Assembly (NCBI GenBank): GCA_039000515.1
Contig: JBCFYV010000100.1
Coordinates: 36,742,884-36,806,883 of the forward strand
From: Timema cristinae
Lineage: Eukaryota; Arthropoda; Insecta; Phasmatodea; Timematidae
Length of the DNA: 64,000 nt
Direction: 5' to 3'
Shown here: positions 44,612-55,318 of the stretch, piece after piece
Layout: every line of letters starts with the position of its first letter
Numbering within the stretch: the first letter of the stretch is position 1
Program-made: the position numbers and the translations under genes
The notes under the pieces: generated by a model
What the model was told of the DNA's origin: nothing
Databases searched by the model: none
The model's input: only the letters and a program-made list of their open reading frames with translations

Positions 44612-45629
44612 TAGGAATGTGGTATTGAAAGATAAGTATCGATACTGTACTCATTAAAAGTATCGGAAGAAAAATATCGATACCGTACAAGAATCGAAAG
44701 AACAATATTGATATCGGTAGATATCGATTACAGTACGTATCGGTAAAGAAATTTTAATCTGAAAAAAGGTTTTTCTAGCTAGTAACAATAATTTTAACTC
44801 TTACATCATAATTGTATCTCCATATTTTGCCAATCACTGAAAATTATAATGGTTTTTAATACTTTAAAACAAATTTTACAAAATGCTTTGTCGCTATCCA
44901 ACTTCTTTAAAAAAATAATTTCATAATTCACTTCTCGGACTACACTCTTCGTTTATATACTTTATCAACATAGATTATTAACTATAGACAAACAATAAAA
45001 TAATAGATGCCCTTATATGCGTCGACTGCTTGGGACACCCTTGAGGTGACCGAGTTCATTGAGTTCTACAAAATATTATTTTGTTTAGTTTGTGATGACC
45101 GCGCTCATTGATAAAGGAAGGGGTAGTATACTGGTCGCCAATCGCACCGTCATTTGTTTTTATAATTATTATTTAGCACCGCGTCTTACTACCCGTTCGG
45201 GTTATACGCTTTAAGTACTAATTACGTTAATGGATTTAGGAATTTGGAAGGTTGAATTAGATGAAGTGAACCCGCATTTTCGTGGAAAACCATTTAAGAA
45301 AAACCACCCCCAGTTCACCCGACCGAGATTCGAACCTCGTTCTCCCCGTCCTCAGCAGTCTAGCTCAACACGACTAGCGAGTTAGCCAACTACGCCACCG
45401 AGGCGGGTCGTCATTTGTTCTTTCTATTCCTCCACAGTCCACTCTAGAAAAAATTTAGTCCCAGACTCGCAGCATGAGTGAAATTAACAACAACAAAAAA
45501 GTTGTTTCTTTCGATATCGATCCAATACCGGAGTGTAAGTACCAATATCACTAAAAGTATCGAGTATATATACTAGTATCGAAATGAAAAATATATTAGT
45601 CAAGTATCGATACTTTTTTCACATCCCTA
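44612..45629. mobile_element. hAT-type MITE carrying a SINE-A
   Basis: The left end TAGGAATGTGGTATTGAAAG and the right end in reverse TAGGGATGTGAAAAAAGTAT lead into AAGTATCGATACT on both sides. Flanks CTCCTGGG (44,604-44,611) and TTCCTGGG (45,630-45,637) form an 8-bp duplication with one mismatch, the hAT hallmark. Subterminal TATCGATA words are repeated many times, as hAT transposase sites often are. No transposase frame. Without the nested SINE and one TSD it is about 757 bp. Confidence 0.8.
45159..45408 (-). mobile_element. SINE-A inside hAT MITE
   Basis: Reverse copy lacking about 15 bp of body (CGTGGAAAACC in place of CGTGGAGGGAGAGTGGAAAACC). Perfect TSD CGTCATTTGTT at 45,148-45,158 and 45,409-45,419. 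Confidence 0.95.
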
Positions 45630-45720
45630 TTCCTGGGACGCCCGCGCGGGTGGGATTGGGGAGTTATGGGTGAACAATACGTCACGTACGTTCGGGTTTT
45701 TACGGGGTGTTTTATTAAGA

Positions 45721-46001
45721 TCATTATTATTATTAGCACCGCGTCTTATTACCCGTTCGGGTTATACGCACTTACGCTAATGTGTAATGGTAGGGTGATT
45801 GTGAGATGAAATGAAGGACCTACAGTTTAACGTGGAATCCGAACCACGGTGGAGGCCTGGCATTCCCCACATTTACAAGATGCCTTGTCAGAGGTGAAGG
45901 AAGGGTTTGGTAATCATATAAATCTGTGCCGGGACCTAGGATTGAACCCCGGGCCCTCAGTACAGAAGTCCGACACCTTACCCCTAGACCTCTGTCACCC
46001 T
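45721..46001 (-). mobile_element. SINE-B, full length
   Basis: (ATT)n, shared tail, body, B-box complement GGATTGAACCCC and head ending CCTCTGTCACCC. The 13-bp TSD TGTTTTATTAAGA at 45,708-45,720 and 46,002-46,014 is the longest here. Short subfamily. A plus-strand frame of 92 codons reading through it is a shadow. Confidence 0.95.
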
Positions 46002-46014
46002 TGTTTTATTAAGA

Positions 46015-46454
46015 GAGGGATGGAAGAAACACTTGATAGGTCCAACGGAAGGTTACAGGAGGGTGTATCGAGCCACCAGGGTCCTACTAGACTTATCAGT
46101 ATCCGGGTGACCAGTAGGTCAGTCTGATCACTCAACGACCGAGTCACACTTGTCCTAGCACGTCGCCGATGCTGACGGTACATCCGACTCCGAGGCGGGT
46201 TGGTTCTTCCACAACCCAAAGACTGGTTTTGATGTGATTTCCATCCATTTGACGCTGAACATGAACTCAACTCTTCAACTGATTAGTGCTGCTTGCACCA
46301 TCTGGTATAAATCTCATGTACTAGGTGAGTTGAGGAAGTGTGGGGGTTTCCTCTTGCCTCCCATACGGAATTTCTATGAGCGAGAGCGAAAGATTTAACT
46401 AATTTGACGGGAAATGTATTTTTACATACAGTTCAGGGTTGTTTTACATGCCAC
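46015..46454. other. GC-richer unassigned stretch
   Basis: Together with 45,636-45,707 (ACGCCCGCGCGGG) this formed one GC-rich block before the SINE-B landed in it. A minus-strand frame at 45,995-46,270 shows Ser/Arg-rich sequence without a domain. Possible relic of a gene, promoter or large element. Confidence 0.3.
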
Positions 46455-46616
46455 AGTTGACATGGGCCCGACAGCTTTACTTTCACTCCGAAGGAAGTTG
46501 TGATATGTATTTTTTATCGCCCAAGAAAAATCCGTTGGCCTCGGCTGGGTTTTAAACCACGGACACCGGGTACTGGGGCAACAACTTTACCCCAAGACCA
46601 CCGAAGTCGACTCTTG
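46455..46616 (-). mobile_element. SINE-D copy
   Basis: In reverse: A-box region GGTGGTCTTGGGGTAAAG, B-box region GTGGTTTAAAACCC, then a body with TTCTTGGGCGATAAAAAA, CACAACTTCC and GGAGTGAAAGTAAAGC. It matches 49,095-49,260 in order but does not carry the A/B/C tail. Confidence 0.65.
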
Positions 46617-46689
46617 AATACTATTGAAATAGATTAGATAGTTTTCAATAGATTAAACATGATATGCTTTAAATAAGGAATGATTATAG

Positions 46690-46921
46690 GGAAGTGACCG
46701 AATGGCCTAAGGCGTCAATTTGGTCACTTGCTTGCTGAATATAGGGAGAGCGAGATTCGAATCCCGGTTGAGTTTACTTAGAGCTGTTTTTACTTAAATG
46801 GTTTCCCACTCTCCCTCCACACAAATGTGGGTAGATTATTTCTAAAATGATTCCTTCCTCGTCCCTACCCCATTAGAGTAATTATAATATTATAGGTGTA
46901 CAACCTGAACACGTGGTGAGA
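46690..46921 (+). mobile_element. SINE-C copy
   Basis: A box TGACCGAATGG with CCTAAGGCG, B box GATTCGAATCC, body CCACTCTCCCTCCACAC, tail eroded (AACCTGAACACGTGGTGAG). Confidence 0.8.
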
Positions 46922-47019
46922 AAAACTATAGAAATGACTCAAAGTAAATTACAAATCTTTCTCAATTAAAAACATAATAATATAAACTAAAACACAGCTC
47001 TTGTTTTTGTTTGTTATTT

Positions 47020-47065
47020 TAGCATCGCGTCTTGCGACCCGTTTGGGACTCTTATGTACTCTTTT
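47020..47065 (-). mobile_element. SINE 3'-tail fragment
   Basis: AGCATCGCGTCTTGCGACCC then GTTTGGGACTCTTATGTACT: about 45 bp of the SINE-C end. No TSD was found, so deletion or truncated insertion are both possible. Confidence 0.55.
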
Positions 47066-47556
47066 TTACTATGCAGTTTGGTAAAAAAAAAAGTAATCAC
47101 ATAGGCCTACTTGTATTCTCAATTCCCCGACCAACAAATTGAGGTTCTTATCGAATATCGAACGATTCGTTTTTATTTCCCAAGTTCCAATATTTTGTAT
47201 CTTTGAAAAAACATATTTTCATTACCGACACAGAAATTGGAAACTAAAGTAGAGCAGAGTGCTTTGTTATTTTCTGTGCGTCGTGGTATTTATGTTGCGA
47301 ATCTATTTTCTAGTATTGTTGATGTTTAAAAAAAATATATTATGTCATAATGCAAGATTTTGGTGTTCGTGGCACACTCTCCAATAAAAACATTTTTGCC
47401 GGTACACTTGAAAAAAACAAAGCCTTTTTTTTATTAATCAAATTAAATCAATACATTCAAGCTTTTATATTATTAGTGGTTTTTACTTTATTAAAGTAGC
47501 AATAAAATAATTAGCTAAATTAATAATAATTCTAACCGAAATTATTATATTATTTT
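47066..47556. other. Unassigned AT-rich stretch
   Basis: GTGGCACACTCTCC at 47,370-47,383 with flanking CCGGTACAC is vaguely hAT-like. Nothing firm. Confidence 0.25.
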
Positions 47557-47731
47557 CTAGTATCGCGTATTAACTACCCGATTGATTATACACTTATGTA
47601 CTAATTACCATTAAGTTTTAAGGATTATAACGGTTATAGTTACAGGAAGTGTAGCCGAATTTGCGTGGATAGAGAGTGGAAAACTATTTTGAAAAACCAG
47701 CCAACCGAGACTGGAACATGGATCTCCCGAA
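47557..47731 (-). mobile_element. SINE-C copy, head missing
   Basis: TATCGCGTATTAACTACCCG, CCGAATTTGCGTGGA, GAGAGTGGAAAAC, then GACTGGAACATGGATCTCCC at the B-box position. It stops there. Confidence 0.7.
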
Positions 47732-47839
47732 TTCACTTATCTATCCGTTTTTTGTTTTTTTTTGCAATTGACGTTTGCTAAAAGCTGCGAATCTCAATTT
47801 AAATAGAAATGATGTTTACACATCAATACATATTGGCGT

Positions 47840-47908
47840 AACACCTTTGAAGGGCTCTCGGTACACCTAGGTGCTGAGGCCTCCTGGTTAAGAACCACTG
47901 TTCTAGTG
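47840..47908 (-). mobile_element. hAT-like terminal fragment
   Basis: In reverse it starts CAGTGGTTCTTAACCAGGAG and runs GCCTCAGCACCTAGGTGTAC, a typical hAT (Charlie-like) end. The opposite end was not found. Confidence 0.45.
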
Positions 47909-48049
47909 ACTATCCACAACAACAATGCTGCTGAAAGACATCGACCTTATTATAATCTTCATGATAGTCAGATACAATTAAAAAAAGTGTTGTGTAAATT
48001 GTAAATACACTAGCCTAACCTAAAGGGGATTCGCTTTTAACTTTTCATT

Positions 48050-48630
48050 TAAAGTATAGTAATCGTGAAAATGTTCAGCCACGAGATGATGACGAATATT
48101 TACGTTTTACGTACCGAACCCAAAAAAAGTGGATTTTACAATCCTGTCTTTCTGTCTAATCTGAAACAGTTTCATGTATTTTGATCAACCTTTATAACTA
48201 TATGTTATAGGGATCTTGGGACTTAATATATTTTGCCCCTAAGCCCTTAAATTAAAGATAGTTTACTAGTGAGTGATTCTTTTGAATTACAAATGTTCGA
48301 AAGTGGTTTTAACAATTTTGTCTAAAGTAAATATTTAGAGATTATTTGACCTCATAAAAAGCACTGTATACTTGATTTAGGGGTAAACATTCGTTACTAT
48401 CGAGTAATTTTCAAAAATTGGAAATATTTGGAAAAAGGCTTTAAAGATTTGGTTTGAAATATATATCTGGGACGTGTTTGATATGCAAATAAAACTGTAT
48501 ACTTATTGAGGAGGGAGGGGGCGGGTTAAGGGGGGATTAGTTTAAGGTAGTTTACCTGTGTGTTTTTTAAATTTGAATATTTAAAAAAATTGTTTAAGCG
48601 ATTTAGTTTGAACTAGGTTCCAGTAGGTTA
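48050..48630 (+). repeat. R1-related repeat, diverged
   Basis: GATTTTACAATCCTGTCTTTCTG, AAAGATAGTTTACTAGTGAG and GTTTTAACAATTTTG follow the R1 order. A second motif series (GTAGTTTACCTGTG at 48,547 and TTTAAGCGATTTAGTTTG) suggests a partly tandem copy. Confidence 0.5.
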
Positions 48631-48637
48631 TTTTTAC

Positions 48638-48706
<69 letters not shown>

Positions 48707-48707
48707 T
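48638..48707. repeat. (TA)n(TG)n microsatellite
   Basis: About 25 TA units followed by about 8 TG units. Confidence 0.95.
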
Positions 48708-49094
48708 TTTCTTAAAACACAATTTTATAGTAGTTCATTGATGATTGATTTTAATAAATTAGAATTTTTCTGAAAAAATTCCAACAATTCTTTAATAGGG
48801 GATTAGTTACATAATCATTAGTAACGTAGGTTTATTTTTCTAAATAACTTATTTTATCGGTGGTTTTTTTAAGACAAACTATAGAAAATTTGTTATTTTT
48901 CGAAATTACAATTAAAGATTGAGTTCGCAATCGGTATGTGTTAATAACTTTTCCTCATAAATAATAATACTTATTATTTTACAAATTAAAAATAGTTTTA
49001 GAATAGTTTAAAACTAACTTTTTTTTTTTTTAATATTTGAAAAATTTGGTAAAATATTTTGCGTGATTGTTTCATACATTTCATTTTTAATAAA
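48708..49094. other. Unassigned AT-rich stretch
   Basis: Nothing recognised. Confidence 0.25.
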
Positions 49095-49260
49095 ACAGGT
49101 AACCTCAGTGGTCTTGGGGTAAAGTACTCGCCTCAGGATCCGTTGTTGGTGGGTTAAAACCCAGACTGGATCCACAGATCTTTCTTGAGCGATAAAATTC
49201 ATAAAAATCCGTAGCACAACTTTTTTCAGAGAGGAAGTGAAGATGAATGAAGCCGTCACG
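49095..49260 (+). mobile_element. SINE-D copy
   Basis: GTGGTCTTGGGGTAAAG (A-box region), GGGTTAAAACCC (B-box region), TTTCTTGAGCGATAAAATTC, CACAACTTTTTTCAG and AGGAAGTGAAGATGAATG. Matches 46,455-46,616 in reverse. The minus-strand 81-codon frame over it is a shadow. Confidence 0.65.
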
Positions 49261-50087
49261 TTGCTCTCATGTCGATTGTGTGAAAGAATCCTGGAAGGTA
49301 GGTGAAAATAACTTTCCTGGCAAAACTAGTCGGCCCTTTAGTTCTCGCTCATAGAAATTATCTTTTGCTCGTATAATCAATCGGTTCAGAAAAACCTCAA
49401 ATAATTAAATTTAGTAAAACAGTTGCATTGTTCTTTACATATGAGTATTATATATGTTTTTCATGAATTAACTGAAGAAATTGATTAATCAAAACCTTTC
49501 GTAAATTTTTTTTTAAACCACAGAAAGATTTGTAAACTTTCTTTAAATGGTAATTGTAAAATTAATATATATTTACAAAATTCAGATAACTCTTTATTAT
49601 TGTTAAATCATTGCTCCTTAAATTATAATTTATTTAACCAAATACAATTCCATTTATCATTTCTACAAATGTATGTGTAAATTTGATGCACTTAGCATTA
49701 ATAGGAATGCAAAATATTTCGTTATTATTCTAAATAATGCTCTTTTGCCCTTGCGTTTGTAATTTTTTCAAAGCTATTATACGATCAGATTTTACAAATG
49801 AATTAACTAGCTAACATGCATTTCGTCATTGTCGGGCCCAAACTATATAAAAATAAAAATATACGACATTCAACTATGATGTATCTTATTTAATAGAGTT
49901 TAAAAAAATCGTGAATTTAAAATATAATACATTTTAATTAGTATGGACTCCAACTAGACTAATTTCGAATTTAATGCATTTAAAAATTAATCTGAGGAAA
50001 AAAGATAATTTTGTTAATATATTTTTCAATCAAGTTGGGAAAACAATTCGATTATTTTAAATAATAATACCCTCATTAATGAGCACG
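49261..50087. other. AT-rich stretch
   Basis: No SINE, ORF or known repeat. Confidence 0.3.
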
Positions 50088-50300
50088 CGAACTAAATGTC
50101 AAGTTAATCTAGTATGTATTGTCTGTGACACGAAGGTCGGGCTTCGAATCCAAACTGAGTGTACAATGAGTTTTTTTCTCCTAAATGGTTTCCCACTTTA
50201 CATCCACGAAAATACAAGTATATTTTCTTTAAATTCTATCTTCCTTGTCTCTAACCCATAGGTGTATTTATACATGAATATCTCGGATCGGTAGTCAGAC
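50088..50300 (+). mobile_element. SINE-C remnant
   Basis: GGGCTTCGAATCCAAACTGAG (B box), TCCTAAATGGTTTCCCAC, ATCCACGAAAATAC and CTAACCCATAGGTG. The head is worn and the tail reads GATCGGTAGTCAGAC. Confidence 0.65.
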
Positions 50301-51424
50301 CATTGCCGAAACAAATGAGAACAAATATATTTATAAATACACAAATATTATTATTTTTTCTGTAAAAAAAAATGCTCGAAAAATCAACAACACGAAGAGC
50401 ACTTGATTTGTAGGCAAGCATTACTAGTTGCTTGGGCGATCCATTCATATTTTAAAAAACAAAACAAACAATCAAAAACGGTACTCTCCTGCCATAACAT
50501 CTTCTTGTAAGTTTGCGGTAGACGAGGTAGTTTGTCACTCGTCGAAGAAGATGAGTTGGTAGTTCAGGTGCCACCTTTTACCCCCCTCACCCCCTCTTCT
50601 ACTTGTCCCTGCCCATACGTATTTTCGTACGTGTCTTGAGGAGATTGAAAATCACTGTCCTATTTTAGCAGGACGTGATAGGAAAACAGATAGCCCCTTC
50701 CCTCTTATCGCTGTACGAGGGTTTAACCCTCAATGATAGGTCATGTGACACAAGTTCTAACAACCAGTGTATTCAACAGAGGTATATATCGCTCTTATAG
50801 TTAGACGTGCGACGACAACGTAAACATTTGTTATCTGATATATTACTAACTTAAAAGATGAATATCTAACGGCCATTGAACGTAAATTATAAATACCTAT
50901 ATTTAATTTAAATTTTACTAAATTATTGTATTTAAAAAAAATCCTACTCATAGCACAAAGGCAGTCTTGTGATTCTAAGAAGAAAAAACTTATGAGATTT
51001 AAGTGAATGTGTTTCGAAAACAGTTTTTTTTTGGTCTATGTACTTCTGAAATGGATAAACAATTTGACCAGCATGTTTATAGGTATATTTTGTATTTATA
51101 AATTGTTCTCTGATAAACATTGTTTCTATAAATATTATTGTTTAGCAATATAAAATAAGGGGAAGATACTTAAAATACTTAAAATCTTATTATCTATCTA
51201 TTTATAAACGGTTAAAATTATTTTGATAATATTTCACTAATTTATACAACACTTTGTAGTATTTTCTCACTTGCATGTATTAGGGTTTGTATCCTAAATA
51301 ATTGTCACTGAACACATTCCAATACAAATTTTACATCCTTTAATTAGAAGTTAATAAACAAAATACGTTATTCCCAAATACTAATATAACTTTGAAATTT
51401 TAAATACATTGTAATCATTTATTT
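50301..51424. other. Unassigned stretch
   Basis: A GC-richer patch occurs at 50,490-50,740; the rest is AT-rich. No feature recognised. Confidence 0.3.
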
Positions 51425-51512
51425 TATTCCTTTAAATTTACCATCCACATCCATAACATAGTAGCACATATGCGTAAAACCCAAACAGATTAAGACGCGG
51501 TGCCATTAAAAA
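51425..51512 (+). mobile_element. SINE-C, 3' end only
   Basis: ATATGCGTAAAACCCAAACAG then ATTAAGACGCGGTGCC: the eroded shared tail with about 50 bp of body. Confidence 0.6.
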
Positions 51513-51605
51513 TATTGAGTTTATTACAAATGTCATAGCCACTGAGCAATATTTGAATGTTTGTTTTAATTTACAGTTTATTACAACTTTCATAGCCACG
51601 TAGCA

Positions 51606-51606
<1 letters not shown>

Positions 51607-51666
<60 letters not shown>

Positions 51667-51667
51667 A
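51607..51667. repeat. (ACT)n microsatellite
   Basis: About 20 ACT units. The poly-Ser minus-strand frame is an artefact. Confidence 0.95.
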
Positions 51668-52047
51668 TAATAGTAGTCAAATTATACGTGATATTATAGT
51701 AGGTAATTTTAGGATATGAGAAAATTTGTGGATTATATTAATTTTTGCAGCCATATATTTCTTCAAAAGAAATTGTCGTGTTGGTCCTATGTAGAATTCC
51801 TATATTGTTTGACTTATGGACAATGTTATTAAAACAAACTCTTCTCACTTTGTCGATTTTCTTTTATTTGAAGATGTGAAAAATGACACGAGCCATATAT
51901 GTATGCTTTTGTTATTTTTGATGGTTTCTATAAAATACTTGAAAAATGCGAAACAATTTAGTTTAGCTCTCACCTTTATCCTTTGTTTCAGAATCCAAAC
52001 AGCATCAGGCACCCAAAAAAAAAGCACTCATAGTTTCACATGAAGGG
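51668..52047. other. Unassigned stretch
   Basis: Frames of 75 and 60 codons overlap on opposite strands with no domain. Confidence 0.25.
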
Positions 52048-52248
52048 CCTTCCTTGTTTGACAGCTAAAAACTACTAGTATTTAGGGAGATGGGGTTCGC
52101 GTCCCGGTCGGGTGTATTGAGGGTTATTTTTCCTAAAGTTGTTTCCACTCTCCATACACGTAAATGCTGGTACACTTCTTATAAACTCATTTTTCCTCAT
52201 CCCTACATATGCTTCAAACACAAACGGGTACTAAGATGCACTGGTAAA
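52048..52248 (+). mobile_element. SINE-C copy
   Basis: GGGTTCGCGTCCCGGTCGGG (B box), GAGGGTTATTTTTCCTAAAG, CACTCTCCATACACG and tail AAACGGGTACTAAGATGC. The head is worn. Confidence 0.75.
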
Positions 52249-52288
52249 AAAACCTAAAAAACTCTTAACATTAACTTTTTAATTTAAG

Positions 52289-52472
52289 TTGTGGGGAAAA
52301 GGAGGGTAGTTTTAAAGAACGTGCATCAGCATTAGCGCTTGGAAAGTTGGCAGAAGGATGGATCACATTTAGAAAATCTATCCCAGTGCACTCGGCCTAG
52401 ATTTAACTTTCGACCTTCCCGTAAATGGCACTTTTGTCTGTAGCGAGTCTGGAGTCTTAGACTGTTAAGACC
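52289..52472 (-). mobile_element. SINE-C remnant
   Basis: AACGTGCATCAGCATTAGCG, CACTCGGCCTAGATTTAAC, CGACCTTCCCGTAAATGGC and GAGTCTTAGACTG are in reverse SINE-C order. Confidence 0.6.
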
Positions 52473-53317
52473 TGAGAGGTTGTGGAGTTATGCCGCTTTT
52501 GCCCGTGGGCGCTATGAAGTAGTGCATCACTGACCGGACTTGTTTGTTCAGAGGAGTGCGAGGTAAACACGCCACATAAACACGTGTCTCTTCACCCTCT
52601 CTTCCCCACACCTGATCTATCTCCCAACCTTCATGAGTCACCCATAGTTGCCCCAAAACCGCTACGTGCGTTGACGACTCTTCGGTTTTTCTCTACCCTT
52701 CTCTACCAACACTTTTTTTTTTAGATTTCACGGTAAATTTTTAACGTGCACTTTTCATCGCCGCTTGGAATATTTGTAAACCACTTCTAAAAGGAGAGTC
52801 GCCCCCCCCCCTCCCCCTCATTCTCACTATTCCACGACCCATATGCCACACGGCGTTTTTTTTGTTTGTTTGTTTGTGGATTGCACGAATGGGTAGTAAG
52901 TAGAGATCTACGACGGACAATTTTTATTTTTAGAAAAAGTTTCAGTTATGGTTTTCTTGGAGGAAAAAAAATCCAGCTAAATAAATGGAATAAAATCAAT
53001 CGAGATAACCCAAGTACCAACTATAGTGCTTGGTGGTTAAATCTTTCTTTAAATTTGGGTCTGTTGTAATATTATCCCTGTCACTGGGATTCAAACCAAA
53101 ATGTACAAAGAATATAGTCATTGTTTTAAGAAAAACGCCTCAATAATCTAGGCAATGTCCAAGACCAATTGTGGATCTAACAACCTTTTTTTTATTGCTT
53201 TCAACAAACTGGTTATTAAGGTGTGATTGTAGGGGACGCGAGAAAAGATAAGTGTTTTTGTAGGTCTTATAAAGCAAAACTTGACCAGAATAAGTAGAAT
53301 ACTGCTCCAGTAGAAAC
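52473..53317. other. Unassigned; GC-richer at left
   Basis: Positions 52,473-52,680 are near 50% GC with no domain in any frame. A poly-C/CCCCCTCCCCC run lies at 52,802-52,818 and (TTTG)n at 52,859-52,875. Confidence 0.3.
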
Positions 53318-53357
53318 AGCTTACGCTAATGTGTAATGGTAGGGCGATTGCGAGATT
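53318..53357 (-). mobile_element. SINE-B internal fragment
   Basis: GCTTACGCTAATGTGTAATG then GTAGGGCGATTGCGAGAT: 40 bp of the SINE-B body in reverse, 29 bp from a forward full SINE-B. Confidence 0.7.
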
Positions 53358-53385
53358 CTAGCCTCTACCTCGTCAGTGACCTGGT

Positions 53386-53645
53386 GGTCTAGGGGTAAGA
53401 TGTCGGACTTCTGTACTGGGGTCCGGGGTTCAATCCTCGGTCCCGGCACAGATTTATCTGATTACCAAACCCTTCCTTCACCTCTGACAAGACATCTTGT
53501 GAATGTGGGGAATGCAAGGCCTCCACCGTGGTTCGGATCCCACGTTAAACTGTAGGTCCTCCATTTCATCTCACAATCACTCTACCATTAAACATTAGCG
53601 TAAGTGAGTATAACCCGAACGGGTAGTAAGACGCGGTAATAATTA
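53386..53645 (+). mobile_element. SINE-B, full length
   Basis: GTGACCTGGTGGTCTAGGGG head, B box GGTTCAATCC, body, tail AACCCGAACGGGTAG then AAGACGCGGTAATAA. The left flank CTCTACCTCGTCA resembles the right flank CTCTTATCTCCCCGTCA, so it may have inserted into the SINE-C whose head follows. The TSD is imperfect. Confidence 0.9.
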
Positions 53646-53649
53646 TTAT

Positions 53650-53735
53650 AATAATAAACTCTTATCTCCCCGTCATCAGCAATTTAGTCTAAAACGGGAG
53701 TAGCACCTTAGACCATGAGACCACTGGAGCGTGTT
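53650..53735 (-). mobile_element. SINE-C, head only
   Basis: ATCTCCCCGTCATCAGCAA, ACGGGAGTAGCACCTTAGAC and CATGAGACCACTGGAGCG: the 5' part of a reverse SINE-C, cut off by the neighbouring SINE-B. Confidence 0.75.
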
Positions 53736-54334
53736 TAAATGTTGATTAAAGTACTGCAATAGCATCAAGCTGAAAGACGGGTAACAGTTCCTGGTAAACA
53801 TACTATACATATTTAAAAAAAAAAAAGTTTCAATGCTTCGTGTCAGAATCAAGCACGTTAACTGCGTGTCTAATCCTATGTGTGACATGTGATAATCCCA
53901 AACGGTATTAGGTGTTCATGCGTGTACGCTTGTTAACACCGTGCATGGACTAAACTTGAAAAAAAGAAGAAAAAAAAGCCAGTAAGCTTGTTTACTAGAT
54001 AAACTAGACCACAGGTTTCCAACCTTTTCTAACAAACGAACCGACAAAATGATTCGTTCTGGATGAAGAAGGGCAAGGTAAGATTTTTAAATAATAGACC
54101 TAACTCCTGTCGAAACTATTGGTGTATAGCATAGGTGTTATTTTTCCATGAATATACGAGTACACCTGTTTGACTCATGAATGAACCAAAGTAAACTTTA
54201 ACTTTACATATATATATATATAAAACTAAATAAAATAGTTTTAATGTTCAAAAAATGCAGTTACCCTAACTTTGGGTAGCAAAAATAGTATCTGGTAGAT
54301 AATTCCAGCTACTGAAACATTTTAAATATATTAA
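53736..54334. other. Unassigned; one hAT-like end
   Basis: CCACAGGTTTCCAACCTTTT at 54,010-54,029 resembles the end of a hAT element. No partner end found. A (TA)n run lies at 54,209-54,221. Confidence 0.3.
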
Positions 54335-54490
54335 TACTTAAAGTAAATTCTGTCTGCAGCTATCACTGTTGATATATATTATCAATACCTATAAAATAAC
54401 ACAAATAATATAGTAAAATGATTCCATTGTTTGCTGTAAAGAAATATGTTTAAATTTTCTAAACTGTTCTTCCAACCAAAATCAGGCTAT
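54335..54490 (+). repeat. Repeat R2, copy 4
   Basis: GTCTGCAGCTATCACTGTTG, ATTATCAATACCTATAAAATAAC at 54,380-54,402, AAAGAAATATGTTTAAATTT and CTGTTCTTCCAACCAAAATC. About 80% like copy 2 by eye. Confidence 0.7.
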
Positions 54491-54837
54491 ATTTCCGAAA
54501 TAATTGTATAATATGCAGTTAGAAATTGTTGCACACAAGTCGAAAGATGGTAGGAAATGGTTCATTTTAAAGCTTTTAAGCTCAGGGACTAGGGTATAGT
54601 AATTCCTCTAACTTGCACTCAAGTGCGTTAAGAATAACCTCTTAAGTTCTTCCCTGTGAAAACGTGACGTCAAGTTAACATCCATCTATGCCAACTTGAA
54701 CCCAAGCCACAGAATGTGAAGTCAGAACCCCTCTACCGTTTTACCCCAATTCCCTTAACCGTATCTTCATCCGGTAACTGTGCAAGGAGGGTCACTGAAA
54801 TGTCCATTAAAAAGAGTCGAATCAATTTTAGAATTAC
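54491..54837. other. Unassigned stretch
   Basis: Nothing recognised. Confidence 0.25.
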
Positions 54838-55050
54838 CTGTTTCGGTTTAAGCGTGGTCTAACGTGCTACTCTCGCAGTAAACTAGATTGCCGATGACGG
54901 AGAGATCGAGGTTCGGACCTCGGTCGGGTGTACTGAAATTTTTTGTCATAAAATAATTTTCCACCCTAATTCGACATAAATGCGGTTACACTTCATATAA
55001 ATATAACCTTCCTAATCCCTGAAATCACTAACGCTAGTACAGCTGTAGTC
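54838..55050 (+). mobile_element. SINE-C copy
   Basis: GCGTGGTCTAACGTGC (A-box region), GAGGTTCGGACCTCGGTCGG (B box), ATAAATGCGGTTACAC and ATCACTAACGCTAGTAC. Its tail is cut off by the SINE-B at 55,051. Confidence 0.8.
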
Positions 55051-55318
55051 TAATTATTATTAGCACCGCGTCTTATTACTGTACGCACTTAACGCTAATG
55101 TGTTATGGTAGGGTGATTGTGAGATGAAATGGAGGACCTACAGTTTAACGTGGAATCCGAACCACGGTGGAGGCCTAGCATTCCCCACATTCACAAGTTT
55201 TGATTAATACACATCTTGACAGAAGGGTTTGGTAATCAGATAAATCGGGACCGAGGATTGAGCCCCGGACCCTCAACACAGAAGTCCGACACCTCACCCC
55301 TAGACCGCCAGGACACCC
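55051..55318 (-). mobile_element. SINE-B, long subfamily
   Basis: The tail carries a deletion (CTTATTACTGTACGC, missing the GTTCGGG hairpin). Body with the TTTTGATTAATACACATC block; head ending CGCCAGGACACCC. Flanks TAGTCTAAT and TAGACTAAT suggest an imperfect TSD. Confidence 0.88.

Noticed and set aside
45849..46127. 92-codon plus-strand frame
   Set aside because: Its first half is a reverse SINE-B read through; the reading depends on the insertion.
51438..51680. Poly-serine protein
   Set aside because: It is the (ACT)n microsatellite read on the minus strand.
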